DNA from: Tetracentron sinense
Lineage: Eukaryota; Streptophyta; Magnoliopsida; Trochodendrales; Trochodendraceae
NCBI GenBank assembly: GCA_015143295.1
Contig: CM026554.1
Span: 31,385,531 to 31,449,530, forward strand
DNA: 64,000 bases
Direction of reading: 5' to 3'
Below, in pieces: positions 53,101-64,000 of this stretch. A program made the translations under genes and the position numbers. Below the pieces are notes generated by a model. The model was not told where the DNA came from. It did no database searches and was given only the letters and a program-made list of their open reading frames with translations. The first letter of the stretch is position 1. Every line of letters begins with the position of its first letter.

Positions 53101-56100
53101 TCCTCGCACTTGGCTGCACCCACCACCACTAGACCTGATCCCATGACTTCTAACCCACCATGTGAGAGACCCGGGGCCCTAGTCCTTGATAGCTGCTCCC
53201 CTGATTTGGGAAAGGTGGCCAAATTTGTAAAGACCAACGGTGTGTACGATTCCGAATCCTGGTCTTCCAAGTCCTCCGACCAAAACCTACCCCTTAAAGC
53301 CTGACCTGAAGGAGAGGAGAACGACGTACTTGCAAAAGAGTTATCCGAATTCTCCACCTTCCCACCTCACCCCTCGATACCATGGATAGGTGCAGGAGAA
53401 GATCCATCCGAAATAACAAAAGGGGTCAAAACACTAACCACCAAAGCCCCAAGAACTGGAGAATCAACTCGAACCCCTTCCTCCTCCCTAGATCTCTGCC
53501 TCACAAACTCCCCTACTCAATCAAGATCCACCTCTGCTGTCCCTCTGCTCTCGACCGCTTCGCGTACTGGAGAGGATACACAAGGTCTCTGAAGGATGCT
53601 CTGCACCTGTCGGAACAAAGGGGAAATAGCCAAATTACCTTCGTTCTCCTTTCCCCCTTCCTCCCCCATTTCCCCCAATTCCTTCGGTCTGTTTGAGGGA
53701 TTCGAATTCTGATTATATTTGTTTATAATCGGGTATAACCCGAAAGGATCGCCCGATCCACCAGAAGATGCTGGATTAGTATTGGGCTGGGCTTCATTCC
53801 TATTGAGGTCTTCCTCTACCAGGGTCATTTGACTTACGATATGGAGCTCGTCCAAGTAATTGGGCCCAACTGACATGGGCCCAAACTGCCTCTCCTTAGT
53901 AGAAGTCATGTGCCCCTTCCTACCAAAGCATCTTCCTCAGCCTTCCTCGACCCAACAACCCTAATTCCCTTTACTTCACCAGCTGGAGAAAACGAGCCGT
54001 CGGAGAGAAGAACTGGCTCCCCAAGCCGACTATGCCACCGTTTGCGCTGCCGTCTGAGGCTTCTCTTCCTGTTTTTAGCTTGCCTCTATCCTCTCTTGTT
54101 CCCCACAAAATGAATAGCCGACTTCATGCGCTGATTAGAGGTGTCTCGCAATTATACATGTTTCTTTTGGTTCATAGTTTTTTTTCCCTAACACATTCAT
54201 CTTGTTCTTTATTGGTTGTCTAGAGCTTTATTTGAAAGAACTTCAAATAGATATCAATTAGTAATTGGAATTATTGTTTGAACTTCATGTTATATGCTTT
54301 AATGTGGAATTGTGTACAATAGGCCAGGACCGTGAAAGTATACAGTCTTAAGGGAATTGAACACTATGAATGACTTGCCAATGGCATAGTCACTCACACC
54401 ACCATTTAGTTGGTCCCTCCTTGGAGATCTACTATGCCATTTTTTCATAAAAATGAAAATTATAAGCAAAGCGTTACGAAGAGAATTCCATGACAAAAAT
54501 TCCCTATTTAGACCCCTTTTAGATAGGGAGTCTACAACAATTTTTTTTTTCATGTGAGAGAAAATGAGCATCCAACCTCCAACAACTCCCTTATGTGATC
54601 AGTTGTATTTGCTAAGTTCCAAGTGCATACTCCTACCACTTTCCCATGAAATAGTTTTTGAAGAATCACATTCTACCACGAAAGGCCCCTTGCTTTAATC
54701 TATCCCTCATTTGAATCCATTACTCCTGTTGGACCAAAGAATACCGTCACTCCATGAAAAGCCCACATATTTGAACTTCAAAGTTGAACTGACTGGATGA
54801 TTTAAGTATTAGATACGCTGGATTTCTCCATAGTTGTCCTAATCTTCCAACAAAAACATTGCTATGGGTATGATTATTAGAGCTCTCACCCACTCAAGAT
54901 TTTGCCTAGGGGATCTTTGGGTGTCTCATGCATGTGTGTATGTTTACCACTATGCTACTGGTAGGCTGTCTTTTTGGTCTTACCCCTAAGTACTGTACAT
55001 GTTGCGTTAATTATTGCCTTCCATTATTTAGTGCTTGTCCGAGAGGCCTTAAAATGGTTAATGAAATTATTATTGTCAACAAACTAAGGTTTGAATTCAT
55101 TTTTGCTTACTAATCTCTTCTTTGAAACATCATTTCCCATTTCTTATCCATATCGGGATAATATGGACAGTCACAACAAAAGATGCAGTGTGTCCTTCAA
55201 AGAACCGATGTCAATATTGAGAAAGTTTCAAATGGTGGAAGTCTTTCTCTATCAAGGAAATCTTTAAAAGAAAATAATTACAAAGCTTCTTCAAAGGTCA
55301 TATAACTTCTCTTTGCGACATTTAATTTGTTTAATGTTCTTCCGTTTTGGCTAGTATTCTTTATGACTTATGTTGGATGTCCATTCTCCAGGACCGTGAC
55401 CGTGACGTATCTGCTCTCATTTGGAGGAATCCTGATCAAAGGTATTGTAGCTAGATTGATTGGTTTGTGTTTTTGACTGATGGCATGTTTTCCTAAGGTT
55501 TCTCAGTGGGTTAAATTCATAAGATTATTTGAAATGTTGTTTATCCTTGGGGAAAATGCAAAGCTGATGTTAGTCTTTGATTCTCTGTTTTCTTGAATAA
55601 TTCTTTTGAGAAAGACCTCATTGCTAGGTATTCCCATCAGATTTTATCCAGATTGCTATTGATAGTTTGATACAGCCTGATTGGATTTCATGAAAGACAA
55701 ATTATTGGAAGCATGCATTGTTTACTCACTGCAGAGTGTGGACCTTCCAACTTTCTATATGCATTATTGAAGGCAATTCTTAATGGATCAGAATACTAGA
55801 ATACTATTGTGGTATAACCATGGTTCAAACTTCAAAATATCGGTATCGATGTGCATATTAGCAAGTCAAAATTGAATAACATATCGTGGATACTTATTGT
55901 TATTGATATGCATGAAACACAGTAAAAAATTTAAGAAACATTAGAAGCATATGGAAACTTAAAGTCAAACTTATTTTAATAAACATATAAGCTCGGAATG
56001 TGATGGATAGAGTATAATAACTATCATTTTAACTATCTATATGAGTTATCACAATGCATTACTTCCTATAACCGAAGATATGGTGCACATATATGTACAA

Positions 56101-59100
56101 AATATATATTACATATATGACATAAATTTAATATATATTACTTATACGGCATAATTTAGACAAATACAAGCATACTTCTTTAATAAAACAAGCAGTTTTA
56201 GGCAAACACAACGAGATTTAAGATTACTTACTACAATTTTTTTTGATCGGTAAAGCATTGGTGAGCATAATATATATGGAAAAAGAAAGTGGTACAATCA
56301 GCTCGATATGCACAAGGGGTCACAAGAACATGAACCTAGAGGCTAAGCAAGCAAAATAGGGCATAAATAAAGAGAAACGAAACAACATAAGATAATAAGA
56401 GAGAAAGAACAAAAGACCAAGATCAAACCAAGATAGCTATTGGATCACCTTAAAACAGATAAATCCATTTCCTTGGGGTCTTCCTTGGGGTCTCTCCCCT
56501 TGCAGAGAACCAGTTCGAGATCAGACGACGTATCTCCACGCAAGTGCTCTGGGGCAGAGAGGCTACCCGGTTCCTCTCCTTCCAAATCGACCAAGTTACC
56601 GCTCTTGGTAGGAATGCCCACAACATAGAGGTGGGAGCCTCCAACGGTCCAACCTTGCCGAAAAGAAATCGAGAAGACCCACACCACACCCAATCTCAAA
56701 AAGAAATGATTCCACACCTCCGTCGCATAAGGGTCATGTAATAACAGGTAATCTATTGACTCCTACGGCTCACAGCACATGAAATAGCAATTAGCCATCC
56801 TCTATTTTTTAAATGATCACAAGTGAATAAGTGATAACTTTGTCCAGTGATGTTAACCAAAGAAAGATACCTTGGACGGAAGTAGTGAGTTCTTGGTAGC
56901 CCTATAAGGTATGGATGACAAGAAAGACCCCATCCCGCTAGAGCAAAGGATCTTACTGAAAACTGATCATTGTTGTCTAAGATCAGACACATCTATCCCT
57001 AAGCTGGAGATGAATGGCTACCTTCTTGAGTCTATCCAATATTAAGTCTAAGGTTACACACCACCGCACCACCCACAAGCTCAAATTAGATGCCATCAAA
57101 GCATCCTTCTCTTTGGCAAGAGAGAACAAAACACCAAACTCCTTGAGAGACGACAAACCACACCATAAATCCTCCCAAAATTTACGTCCTTACAACATCC
57201 CACCTGGTAACTAGTGAAACTTGACCCGTAATGGCCTTCCAACAACTCATCTTGTAAGACCCCAAACTTCTCGAGACTCCTAAACCGACTTGATTCCATA
57301 TCTAGCAGCAATAACCTGTTTCCAATGGCTCTCCTTCTCTTCACCAAATCTCTATAGCCACTTCCCTAAGAGCACCAAATTGATAGAGACCAACGACTTA
57401 ATCCCCAAACCCCTTGATTCTAATAGTTGACAAATGGAGCTCCACTTAACCAAGTGGTACTTGTTGGACTCCACCTTTCTAGTGCACAAGAATTTTTGTT
57501 GGATCTTCTCCAAAATATTTGCTATGGATGTAGGGATGGTGAAGAGAGACATGAAGTAGACCGGTAGATGACATAGAGAGCTTTTGAGAAGAGTCAATCT
57601 GCCCCTCTTTGAAAGGTGAATGAATTTCCATTTAGCAAGTCTTTTGGAGAAGCGATCCAAGACTGGTTGCCAAATTGCTTTTGCTTTTTGACCGGCTCAT
57701 AAAGGTAGTCCTAAGTAAGACGAGGGCAACAGTCTAATTTTACACCCAAGGCAGTGACCAATTGTGGCAAATGAGGGACTTCCCTAACTGCAAACATCTC
57801 ACATTTAGTTTTATCCTTAACCCAGATGGCACAATTGCCTCGAAACATCGAACGAGGCAATGGATATAAGCCAACTGACTACAAGATGCATCGCAAAAGA
57901 TCAATGTATCATCGGCAAATTGTAGATGAGTGATCAAAAGGTCCTCCCTACCTACTGAGACATCATCAATGATGGACAAGGACGCTCTTGTAAACATCCT
58001 ACTCAAGGCCTCGATGATCATAATGAATAGAAAAGGAGCGATCAGACACCTTATTATAACCCCGATAACTTTTGAAGAAACCCACAGGACAACCATTGAT
58101 CAAAATAGAAAATGACAGTCGAGTAGCAAGCCTTCGTCGATTTCCCCAATTTGATTCTGAAATCCATTCTTCTCATCACATATCCTAGAAACTCCTAGTT
58201 GACATGATCTCAGGTCTTTTCCCGATCGATTTTGCATTAAATACCTGGGCGATCCGATTGAAGCCTTTCATCCAGGCAATTGTTAGCAATCAATACTCCT
58301 TCGAGAATTTGACGACCTCCAATGAAAGACCCTTGGGGTAAAGAAATAATAGCGCCCATAACCGATTTCAACTTCGAAGCCAACATTAACAAAAGTGTTC
58401 AAAAAAAGTAGAGACACAATAATGATATTCAGTGAAGAGGACATAAAAATTCATAAATTGAAAGTTCAATAATTCAATTAGTTTTGGTGAAAAACTGAAA
58501 AATGTAAATCTTCTTGATGGAGGTCTTCGATTTATGGATTTAGCCACGAATCTATAGATTTATGATCTATTTCGAGGGATTTTACTCCTTAAAATCGAAT
58601 ATAAAGAGTACAGAATATACTTGGATGAATAGTGGAATATCTCATTTCACTCGATTTCGATGGAAATCAGATGGTTTTTTTTTTTACTGAATAGGTTGTT
58701 TTTAGGGCTAGAACACCAAGGTTTGGACAGGAGGGAGCATGGGAGGAAGAAAAATGGGGTTTACAATGCTCAAAAGGGCAGTTTTTACCCTTGGCGTTTC
58801 AGTACCAGTACAACCGATACAGTACAATACATACAACTATACGGTATTTCTGGCGTTACCTCAAAAAAGGATACATATCGACTGATACGTACGACACCGT
58901 GAAAATTTTCAGACCATCGGTATAACATGTATAATATAATGTCACGTCCCTTCTACACAAGTGGAGCACTCATTGATCTGGATAATCCAAGCAATGGTCC
59001 CCACTTAGATCGTTCTTATACACAAGTGGAGCACTCATTGATCTGGATTGTCCAAGCAATGGTCCCCATGTAGATCTTTTGGACCAAATCTGTCAATATG

Positions 59101-62100
59101 ATTCTAAACATCTGAACAACTGTATTCTATTCTCTGCAGAATTCCAAATTTCAGATAAGGATTTTTGATCAGGTGAACAAGTTGGCTTTTTGTATAGAAG
59201 ATTGTCCAAGTGAGATTTGATTGAATGGTCCACAGCCACCACCAATTTCCCCTTGTGTATGGTAGATATGAGAACTAGTAGTATCATACTTACAAGACTT
59301 AGGCTGCATAACATTATTGCCTTTTAGTAACCTGTTACTTTGCAGGCTGCATCCACTGATAGGCATGTCAAGAAGGAAACATATAAAAATAAGCCATTTG
59401 TTTTAGTGCTATTATAAGTTAAAACAACTCCTGGCTGCTGAAAAATGTTAAGAATTTTAGTTGTATCCTGTGAAACATCTAGCTGCTTGGTCCCCCATTT
59501 CTACTTACCCGAGCCTAATTTGTTAATGTCTGGAGCTGAGACTCTGGAGTTGCTGGTGCCACTTCTTGGAGTTTGTGAGTGGACAAGAGCATTAACTATG
59601 GTCATTTTGACATTTCTCCTTCCATGCTTCTCATCCCTTTAATTTTTGTCATTTTTATGTTTAATTTTTATTATATTTCAAATGTGGTTAAGAGGATGAC
59701 TATAATTTTATCTCCTCCCCTTTCATTTATCAGGTATATTTTTCTCACATTCGTTAGCATTGAACCTGATGCATGCTGGAAATTTGTTACACCATTTTTT
59801 CTGCCTCTGCAAGGTCCTGACCGCAGAAACCACCTAGTCTCTGGAGCTCATGTAAAACTTGATAGTCTTGATCAGTTGTCACTGCCACCTGTTATTTCAT
59901 TCCAGGTTGATCCACAAAAGGTACAGAGGGGTCACCCTCCTGACAGGACATGTTCTGCGGGGTCATTTACGGCCAGCAGCTGTTCTGGGTCAAATGTGCT
60001 TCGACAATCTCGAAATAATGGCTTGATGAATATAGGGACTAAATTGACTAGGGTTTCTGGCAGTTCTCAGCATATTTCTTTTATCTACAGTGATTACTCT
60101 GCTTTGATCTCGAATGTTTCTTATGCTACTGATTCAGCCAGTTTAGTTAAGGATATTTCGAAAGTAGATAAGCCTGTGAAAAGGGATTCTAGAAAGAAGG
60201 CCAGAAAGAAGGGAAAACGGAACAAGAAACCTTCTTGTAGTATTGACTCTACTGAACTGGATACTTTCTCTGAGGAAGGTGTCCATGGCAGTTCCACCTC
60301 TGAAACTTGTGGTAACAGTGACATCGCTTGTCGGGATGGACCAATTCCAAAGAATAACTTGTCTGAGATTGCAATAGCAGCAGAAATTTTATTGCAGGAG
60401 GCTACTGTGACTAAAAGTTATTGTGAAGACAATAGCAATTGCATTATTAACCATTCTGAAACTCTGACATGCACCTACAATGATGAGGTGGATGAATCAA
60501 AAGCTATAATCCCTCCTGTACCTAAGAATTTAACTGGTGAACATCTTTTAACCATTTCTGAAAATGGGGTTCAAACCAAAGACACTGTATTGTCTACCTT
60601 TAGTGGGGGAATTGCAGATATACATGTTAAACAGACAAGCTATTGTGACAGCGCTCCTATGTTAGATTCAGTTTTTGATGGCTGTAACAGTGATTCTAGT
60701 ATCCATAGTGGTGATGATGTTGAAGAACAACCATCTACCAAAGAAGGTGATGGAATAAATCCTTTAAAATCACCTGGGAAGAATACCGGAAAAGATTCTT
60801 TCTCTCGTGAAAAGTTCTCAAAGGGTGTAGTTGATTCCTATAACCATGTTAAGGGAACTAAGTGTGGTAGTCAGGGCTGTTGCGACAGTAATATGGATTT
60901 GGTTATATCAGGCAAGAGAGGTAGACAAGGTAGGAAGGTTCCTGGGAAGTCGAGTATGCACAGATTTAGCAGTGGTGGAAATTTGCATAGTCGTACAGGG
61001 AAGGAAAATAATCATTCTATCTGGCAGAAGGTCCGGAGGAATGATGCCGATGACTGCATCTGTGAACTTGTGAAAGTAAATACGGTTTGTTCTCAGTTTG
61101 ATATGGCTTCAAAAGAGGCTCCCTTGCTCAAAAGGAGCTTCAACGATGTTAATTTAGATGTATTATTAAAGTCAGAAGATAACATTATCTTAAAAGCTAA
61201 GGTTTCTGGACAATTAAAAAGAAAACCCAGTACCAGATTGAAGCAAGAGTCCAACTCCAACTCCAACTCCAAGTCCAAGAAGGGATCTCATGCTAGTAAG
61301 ACCAACTCAAATAGGTGTACAAAGATCAAAATGCAACCCAAAGAAGCATCATATATCCCATCTAAGGTGAATCACAACAATGTATTCAGCTGTGTTTCAA
61401 GATCTCGTTTTTACCCTGATTGTCCTAAGGTAGGACTTCAAACTGATAGAGTTAACTACACAACTTCAGAACCAGTTCAAAGCTCGCAAGTTTGTCGAGA
61501 TGAAACAGAGCCACTTGGAAGTGTATGTACTACTGTTTCTAGTATGACTAATCAAGCTTCAAGAAATCAAAACAGCTCATTATCAAGGTCAATTAGTTCT
61601 TTGGACCAATCAGATCTCCTTGAGGTGCAGCCTTCAGTGGACCTTCAACCTCTTGTAGGGAATGGACTTGTCAATGTAGACACAGAAATTTCTCATGTGG
61701 AATTCAGCAAGCATGACCATAACTCTGGATCTATCTTGCAGAAGTGGATACCTATTGGAAGAAAAGATGCTGGGTTGACAAGCACAAGTAGATCTGACAA
61801 CTTATCATTGTCACATCTTGATCAATCAGTTGTTGATGAATGGACTTTGGAAAATACTGTAGAAGAGGATTTTATTACTAATGCTCAGAGTCTTGTTCCT
61901 TCAATGCATGCAGGAGGGATATGCATGGGCCAGAGTTTGGGGGATGTAACGGGTTCACCTCGCGAAAATGAGGACCAGATTCATAAGTTGACACATCAAA
62001 ACACATGCATACCCAAAGAGCATAGTGGCATGCATAGTGCAGCTAACTGTTTCTTAACTCATGAATTTAAAGATCAAAATATATCTGAATTTGAGACTGA

Positions 62101-62796
62101 TTCAAATAAGATAGCCCAAGTTGTGAATGAAGCCTATAGAATACAATTGGCCTCTGAAGGTGTACAACTGGCAGCTGGTATTCCTCTTGTTGAGTTTGAA
62201 CGACTTCTTCATTCTGCTTCTCCAGTTCTTCACCAAACAAACAGTGTTTGCCACTGTCAGACTTGCTTGAGGGATCAGCTTATTGGTGCTTCTCTGTGCA
62301 GACATGACACACCAAATATCTCTTTGGGAAGCCTCTGGCAGTGGTATGAGAAACATGGGTGCTATGGGTTGGAAGTAAGGGCAGAGGATTATCAGAATTC
62401 AAAGAGAGTTGGTATTGATCGTTATGCGTTTTGTGCATATTTTGTTCCCTTTTTGTCAGCAGTTCAGTTATTTGGAAACCGTAAGAGTCATTGTAGGAAT
62501 AATGGCAATGGAATTCCTAGTACTGAGTTCATAAAGGCATGTGAGATGGATGAAGCATCGGAAAACTCTAAGATCGGTCACCTTCCAATGTTTTCAATTC
62601 TTGTACCCCAACCTCAGAGAGAGGACACAAAGAGATCACCTGTGAATCTATTGTGTTCTTCAGTACCATCTTCAGCATCTGGCAAAGATGAACTATCCAA
62701 CCATTCACTTGGTACAGCCGGCTCTGATGATTCAGAGCTACTTTTCGAGTATTTTGAATCCGAACAGCCTCAGCAAAGACGACCATTGTTTGAAAA
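44104..62796 (+). CDS. Long DUF789 family protein, 3' end beyond window
   Basis: The predicted coding exons are 44104-44154 ([17 protein letters not shown], tentative), 55171-55296 (starts SQQK then [10 protein letters not shown]), 55392-55441 ([16 protein letters not shown]) and 59734-62796. All junctions are GT-AG and the phases agree. If the first exon is only leader, translation starts at the Met at 55183. The large exon is Ser/Asn-rich with a basic patch ([12 protein letters not shown]) and a (NS)n stretch. Its C-terminal part carries the DUF789 core: [37 protein letters not shown] and [20 protein letters not shown]. The usual ending (SWYSVAWYPIYRIP-type motif) is missing and expected in an exon past 62796, whose donor is GTAGGT. 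About 1096 residues are encoded here. DUF789 proteins have no established function. Introns hold several transposons. Confidence 0.75.
45570..45851 (-). pseudogene. Possible transposase remnant
   Basis: A 93-codon open frame inside the outer element, with a basic region ([13 protein letters not shown]) and an acidic end ([12 protein letters not shown]). It is absent from the related copy at 17835, as expected if that copy is internally deleted. I do not recognise a catalytic domain. A hAT-type protein fragment is plausible given the company but unproven. Confidence 0.35.
46154..46313 (+). mobile_element. 5'-truncated LINE insertion, 16-bp target duplication
   Basis: ATTGATATAACTTACA occurs at 46138-46153 and 46314-46329. 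The 160-bp insert ends ATGATTTACCAATC followed by an A run. The related element at about 18135 has the uninterrupted target (TTAATGTAACTTACATAAAA). Confidence 0.88.
46486..46826. mobile_element. hAT-type MITE (CATAG ends), 8-bp target duplication
   Basis: It starts CATAGCTATCAAAC and its inverted right end is CATAGTTACCAAGTAC. GTCATGAC flanks it (46478-46485 and 46827-46834). The interior has CCCGTAC/GTATTATAC motifs and AAGGGGGTCGCCGTTTAAAA, shared with the 948-bp element at 28277. Confidence 0.88.
47390..47640 (-). pseudogene. LINE ORF1-like fragment
   Basis: The minus strand encodes [23 protein letters not shown] followed by a partial FYWMAIN region. This resembles an N-terminal domain seen in ORF1-type proteins of plant non-LTR elements (F-E-x-x-V-D-x-S ... 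I-x-E-R-S). It has no complete frame. It may belong to a different LINE from the one at 49034. Confidence 0.4.
47650..48750. other. Intronic AT-rich repeat-like sequence
   Basis: Both ends contain CCGAAGT / ACTTCGG motifs (47660-47850 and 48690-48745), suggesting an unresolved DNA element. CTTCAGCACCA occurs just before (47616) and at the right edge (48742). AATTATAATTTTATTATTAGA is partly duplicated at 48010-48090. Confidence 0.35.
48781..49033. repeat. Tandem duplication of about 120 bp
   Basis: ATCAAATCAA(T/C)AGGTTGG ... CCACAAAAGC, ATGTAAGAG(T/G)AAGAAAAAT and GGTGAAATGCATATTAGTCA occur twice in the same order (48780-48914 and 48917-49035), next to the 3' end of the LINE. Confidence 0.75.
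49040..52245 (-). pseudogene. LINE ORF2: endonuclease and reverse transcriptase, inactive
   Basis: From ATG 52243-52245 the AP-type endonuclease begins [12 protein letters not shown], with IQETKL (catalytic Glu) and, after a frame change, [19 protein letters not shown] and the SDHVPLLLE catalytic His motif (about 51560). The reverse transcriptase region includes [56 protein letters not shown] and [14 protein letters not shown]. The catalytic FADD motif reads FVDV (about 50178), so a metal-binding Asp is lost. A thumb/C-terminal region ([19 protein letters not shown]..., [29 protein letters not shown]) and a zf-RVT-like tail near 49100 ([20 protein letters not shown]) follow. Frames break at least at 51760-51860, 51170-51490, 50540-50560 and 49270. 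Confidence 0.88.
52400..53909 (-). pseudogene. LINE ORF1-like region
   Basis: Overlapping minus-strand frames (53909-53517, 53357-52956, 52899-52714) are acidic, Ser/Pro-rich and low in complexity, such as the [16 protein letters not shown] and [19 protein letters not shown] segments. No zinc knuckle was found. Its position directly before ORF2 on the same strand supports ORF1 identity. Confidence 0.45.
55819..58918. mobile_element. hAT-like element with 8-bp duplication, containing a LINE
   Basis: GGTATAAC flanks the block (55811-55818 and 58919-58926). Ends are CATGGTTCAAAC and, inverted, GATGGTCTGAAAA (ATGGT shared). Both end regions carry TATCGGTATCGAT / ATCGACTGATACG-like inverted motifs. 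The middle 2.2 kb is a LINE fragment. The block lies in the DUF789 intron between 55441 and 59734. Confidence 0.6.
56237..58400 (-). mobile_element. Second L1-type LINE, 5'-truncated, with RT remnants
   Basis: The A tail is the T run at 56237-56244, preceded on the minus strand by GCTTTACCGATC. Going upstream, a zf-RVT-like region (57350-56450), a thumb region (57660-57352: [35 protein letters not shown]) and an RT core (58096-57740) with [13 protein letters not shown] are seen, the FADD motif being intact here. Frames are broken between them and the 5' half of ORF2 is missing. Confidence 0.78.
58954..59083. repeat. Tandem duplication, period 65 bp
   Basis: ACACAAGTGGAGCACTCATT ... GATCTGGAT(A/T)(A/G)TCCAAGCAATGG ... 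TAGATC occurs twice in a row with only three or four differences. Confidence 0.85.
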
Positions 62797-64000
62797 GTAG
62801 GTGCTTTTTAATTTTATTTCTGTATATTCATAATTCTTATTGTTTTTGTTTGATAATTGATAAATGTATATCTAGTATTAGGGTCAGACAGTGATGATGA
62901 AATCATGAATGTAGTGTTGAAAGTCTTTTGTTGTATCTTTATTCGCCGCTTTGTTGTCCACCATATATGTTAAGTGCACTTCTGAGTTTGTCAATAACAT
63001 ATTAAGGAAGGAAATAGTCAGTATACTATTTTCTTTTCTTAGAAATTGGGAAGAATACGAAACTTTTAATAATACGGAATGATGGAATAGGGTTTTTGTT
63101 CCGTCCCCAAATATTGGGATAAGGCATTGATGATGATGTATAAAAGAAATAAAAAAAAGAAAAGGATGCCAAAGACCACTTATGGACAAGAAGCATAGGA
63201 TATAGGTACACTGTTTTCTTATGTATCATAGTTGTTGATGATCTTAATGTTCGTTGTTGAGATATGTTAGTATTATGAGTGTTGATACACCGCATCATGT
63301 CAATACGGGCGTTATTGTAATAGTTTTTTAGAAGTAGAATAAATAACATAAAGGGGAATCATGCCTTAAATCTTTCTTCCCATCTTTTCTCTTCTTCCTC
63401 CTTTTCTCCCTCTTTTCTCTAGGGTTTCACTCATAGTTGTCAAGGCGACTAGGCAACTTGAGGCGATAGACCCCATGGATGCCTGAGGCGGTAGCCTGAT
63501 GAACTTTTTGTTGCAGAAATCCTCCCAATATAAGATCTATGTATGATGCATTTCCTTTGAATAAGGGGCATTGTAATTCATATAAATTGCAAAATCTCCA
63601 TTGTCAAGATGCACTTTGATAAAACCATCATTGAAGACAGTTCTAGCAAGAATAAAGAGGAGATGAGGGAGGGGGGTGTAGGACTGATTAAAAAATGGAA
63701 AAATAGTCCAACAATCAATGTGATGCCGAACATGGGAGAGAAAAGGAGGGGAGAGGGAGAGGTCGTACCTCTTACCATTATTTCTTGTTTCTTCATTCTT
63801 CTCTATTAAACTCAAGAAAAGTAATAAAAAACATATAATATATAATTATAAGGCCTCTACTTATTTGAATTATAAGAGTTTTGGGGGTAGTAGAAGAAAT
63901 TTGGGGCATTTAAAGACATTTTTTTGTCATTGGGCTGCCTGAGCCCAGTTGATTGCCTGGTCACCTAGGCGACTTCCTTAACAACCATGCAAAAGAGATG
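62797..64000 (+). other. DUF789 intron, running off the window
   Basis: It begins with the donor GTAGGTGC. No exon encoding the DUF789 C-terminus was found before 64000. The stretch contains the element at 63432. Confidence 0.55.
63432..63989. mobile_element. hAT-like element with CATAGTTGTCAAGG ends
   Basis: Left end CATAGTTGTCAAGGCGACTA and the inverted right end CATGGTTGTTAAGGAAGTCG are similar, and GGCGAC/GTCGCC motifs recur near both ends. The flanking octamers do not match, so target duplication is not supported. Confidence 0.5.

Larger units (their letters stand above)
49034..54110 (-). mobile_element. L1-type LINE, decayed, antisense in DUF789 intron
   Basis: Minus-strand order is an ORF1-like region (54110-52400), endonuclease (52245-51490), reverse transcriptase (51163-49800) and C-terminal region (49800-49040). 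Numerous frameshifts and stops are present. The 3' end runs into a tandem duplication with no clear A tail, and target duplications were not resolved. Confidence 0.8.

Noticed and set aside
59346..59417. Possible extra DUF789 exon after TTTGCAG
   Set aside because: Reading on from the preceding exon hits a stop (TAG), and no donor keeps the frame.
59579..59733. First 51 codons of the long open frame as the DUF789 N-terminus
   Set aside because: This part is hydrophobic intron-like sequence ending in a good acceptor (TTTATCAG). The phase after it fits the exon ending at 55441.

Overview
The window is nuclear DNA of a flowering plant, most likely a eudicot. It is AT-rich, its genes are spliced with GT-AG introns, two introns are very long and full of transposons, and it carries plant-specific families (DUF1191, DUF789, a TPK potassium-channel relic, CACTA/Ptta, L1 LINEs, hAT and Mutator MITEs). 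Species cannot be fixed from sequence alone; the long transposon-rich introns would fit an early-diverging eudicot such as a lotus relative, but that is a guess.

1-24 kb: a tandem array of four DUF1191 genes, all on the minus strand, each inside a duplicated unit of about 2 kb that includes 3' flank and upstream leader. Copies 2 (7920-8780) and 4 (19779-20636) are open; copy 1 has two nonsense codons and copy 3 has two frameshifts. A fifth relic of the 3' flank alone lies at 23.5 kb. Mobile elements have landed between and inside the units: a solo LTR (190-1583), a tRNA-derived SINE, a Tourist-like MITE, two Mutator-type MITEs, a decayed CACTA element and a large foldback. A truncated TPK channel pseudogene (21730-22258) sits just beyond the array.

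25-30.5 kb: a complete ribosomal protein eL42 (L36a/L44) gene on the minus strand, 105 residues in four exons. The first coding exon is just the ATG, followed by a 4.3 kb intron containing a hAT-type MITE and LINE debris. The promoter has a telo-box and a site II element.

30.5-42.6 kb: no host gene recognised. It holds LTR remnants, a 2.7 kb solo LTR (37143-39861) with a hAT MITE nested in it, a second hAT MITE, and a tandem duplication with a 24-G run.

42.6-64 kb: the 5' and central part of a long DUF789 gene on the plus strand, with a predicted 11 kb intron hosting an antisense L1 LINE (49.0-54.1 kb) and a three-layer nested transposon (45.1-47.0 kb), and a further intron hosting a 3.1 kb hAT-like element that itself contains another LINE. 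The last DUF789 exons lie beyond the window.

Nothing here looks like a new enzymatic system. The most unusual patterns are palindrome arrays placed upstream of TATA boxes in several unrelated LTR-like regions, and hairpin-forming inverted repeats between the DUF1191 paralogues.
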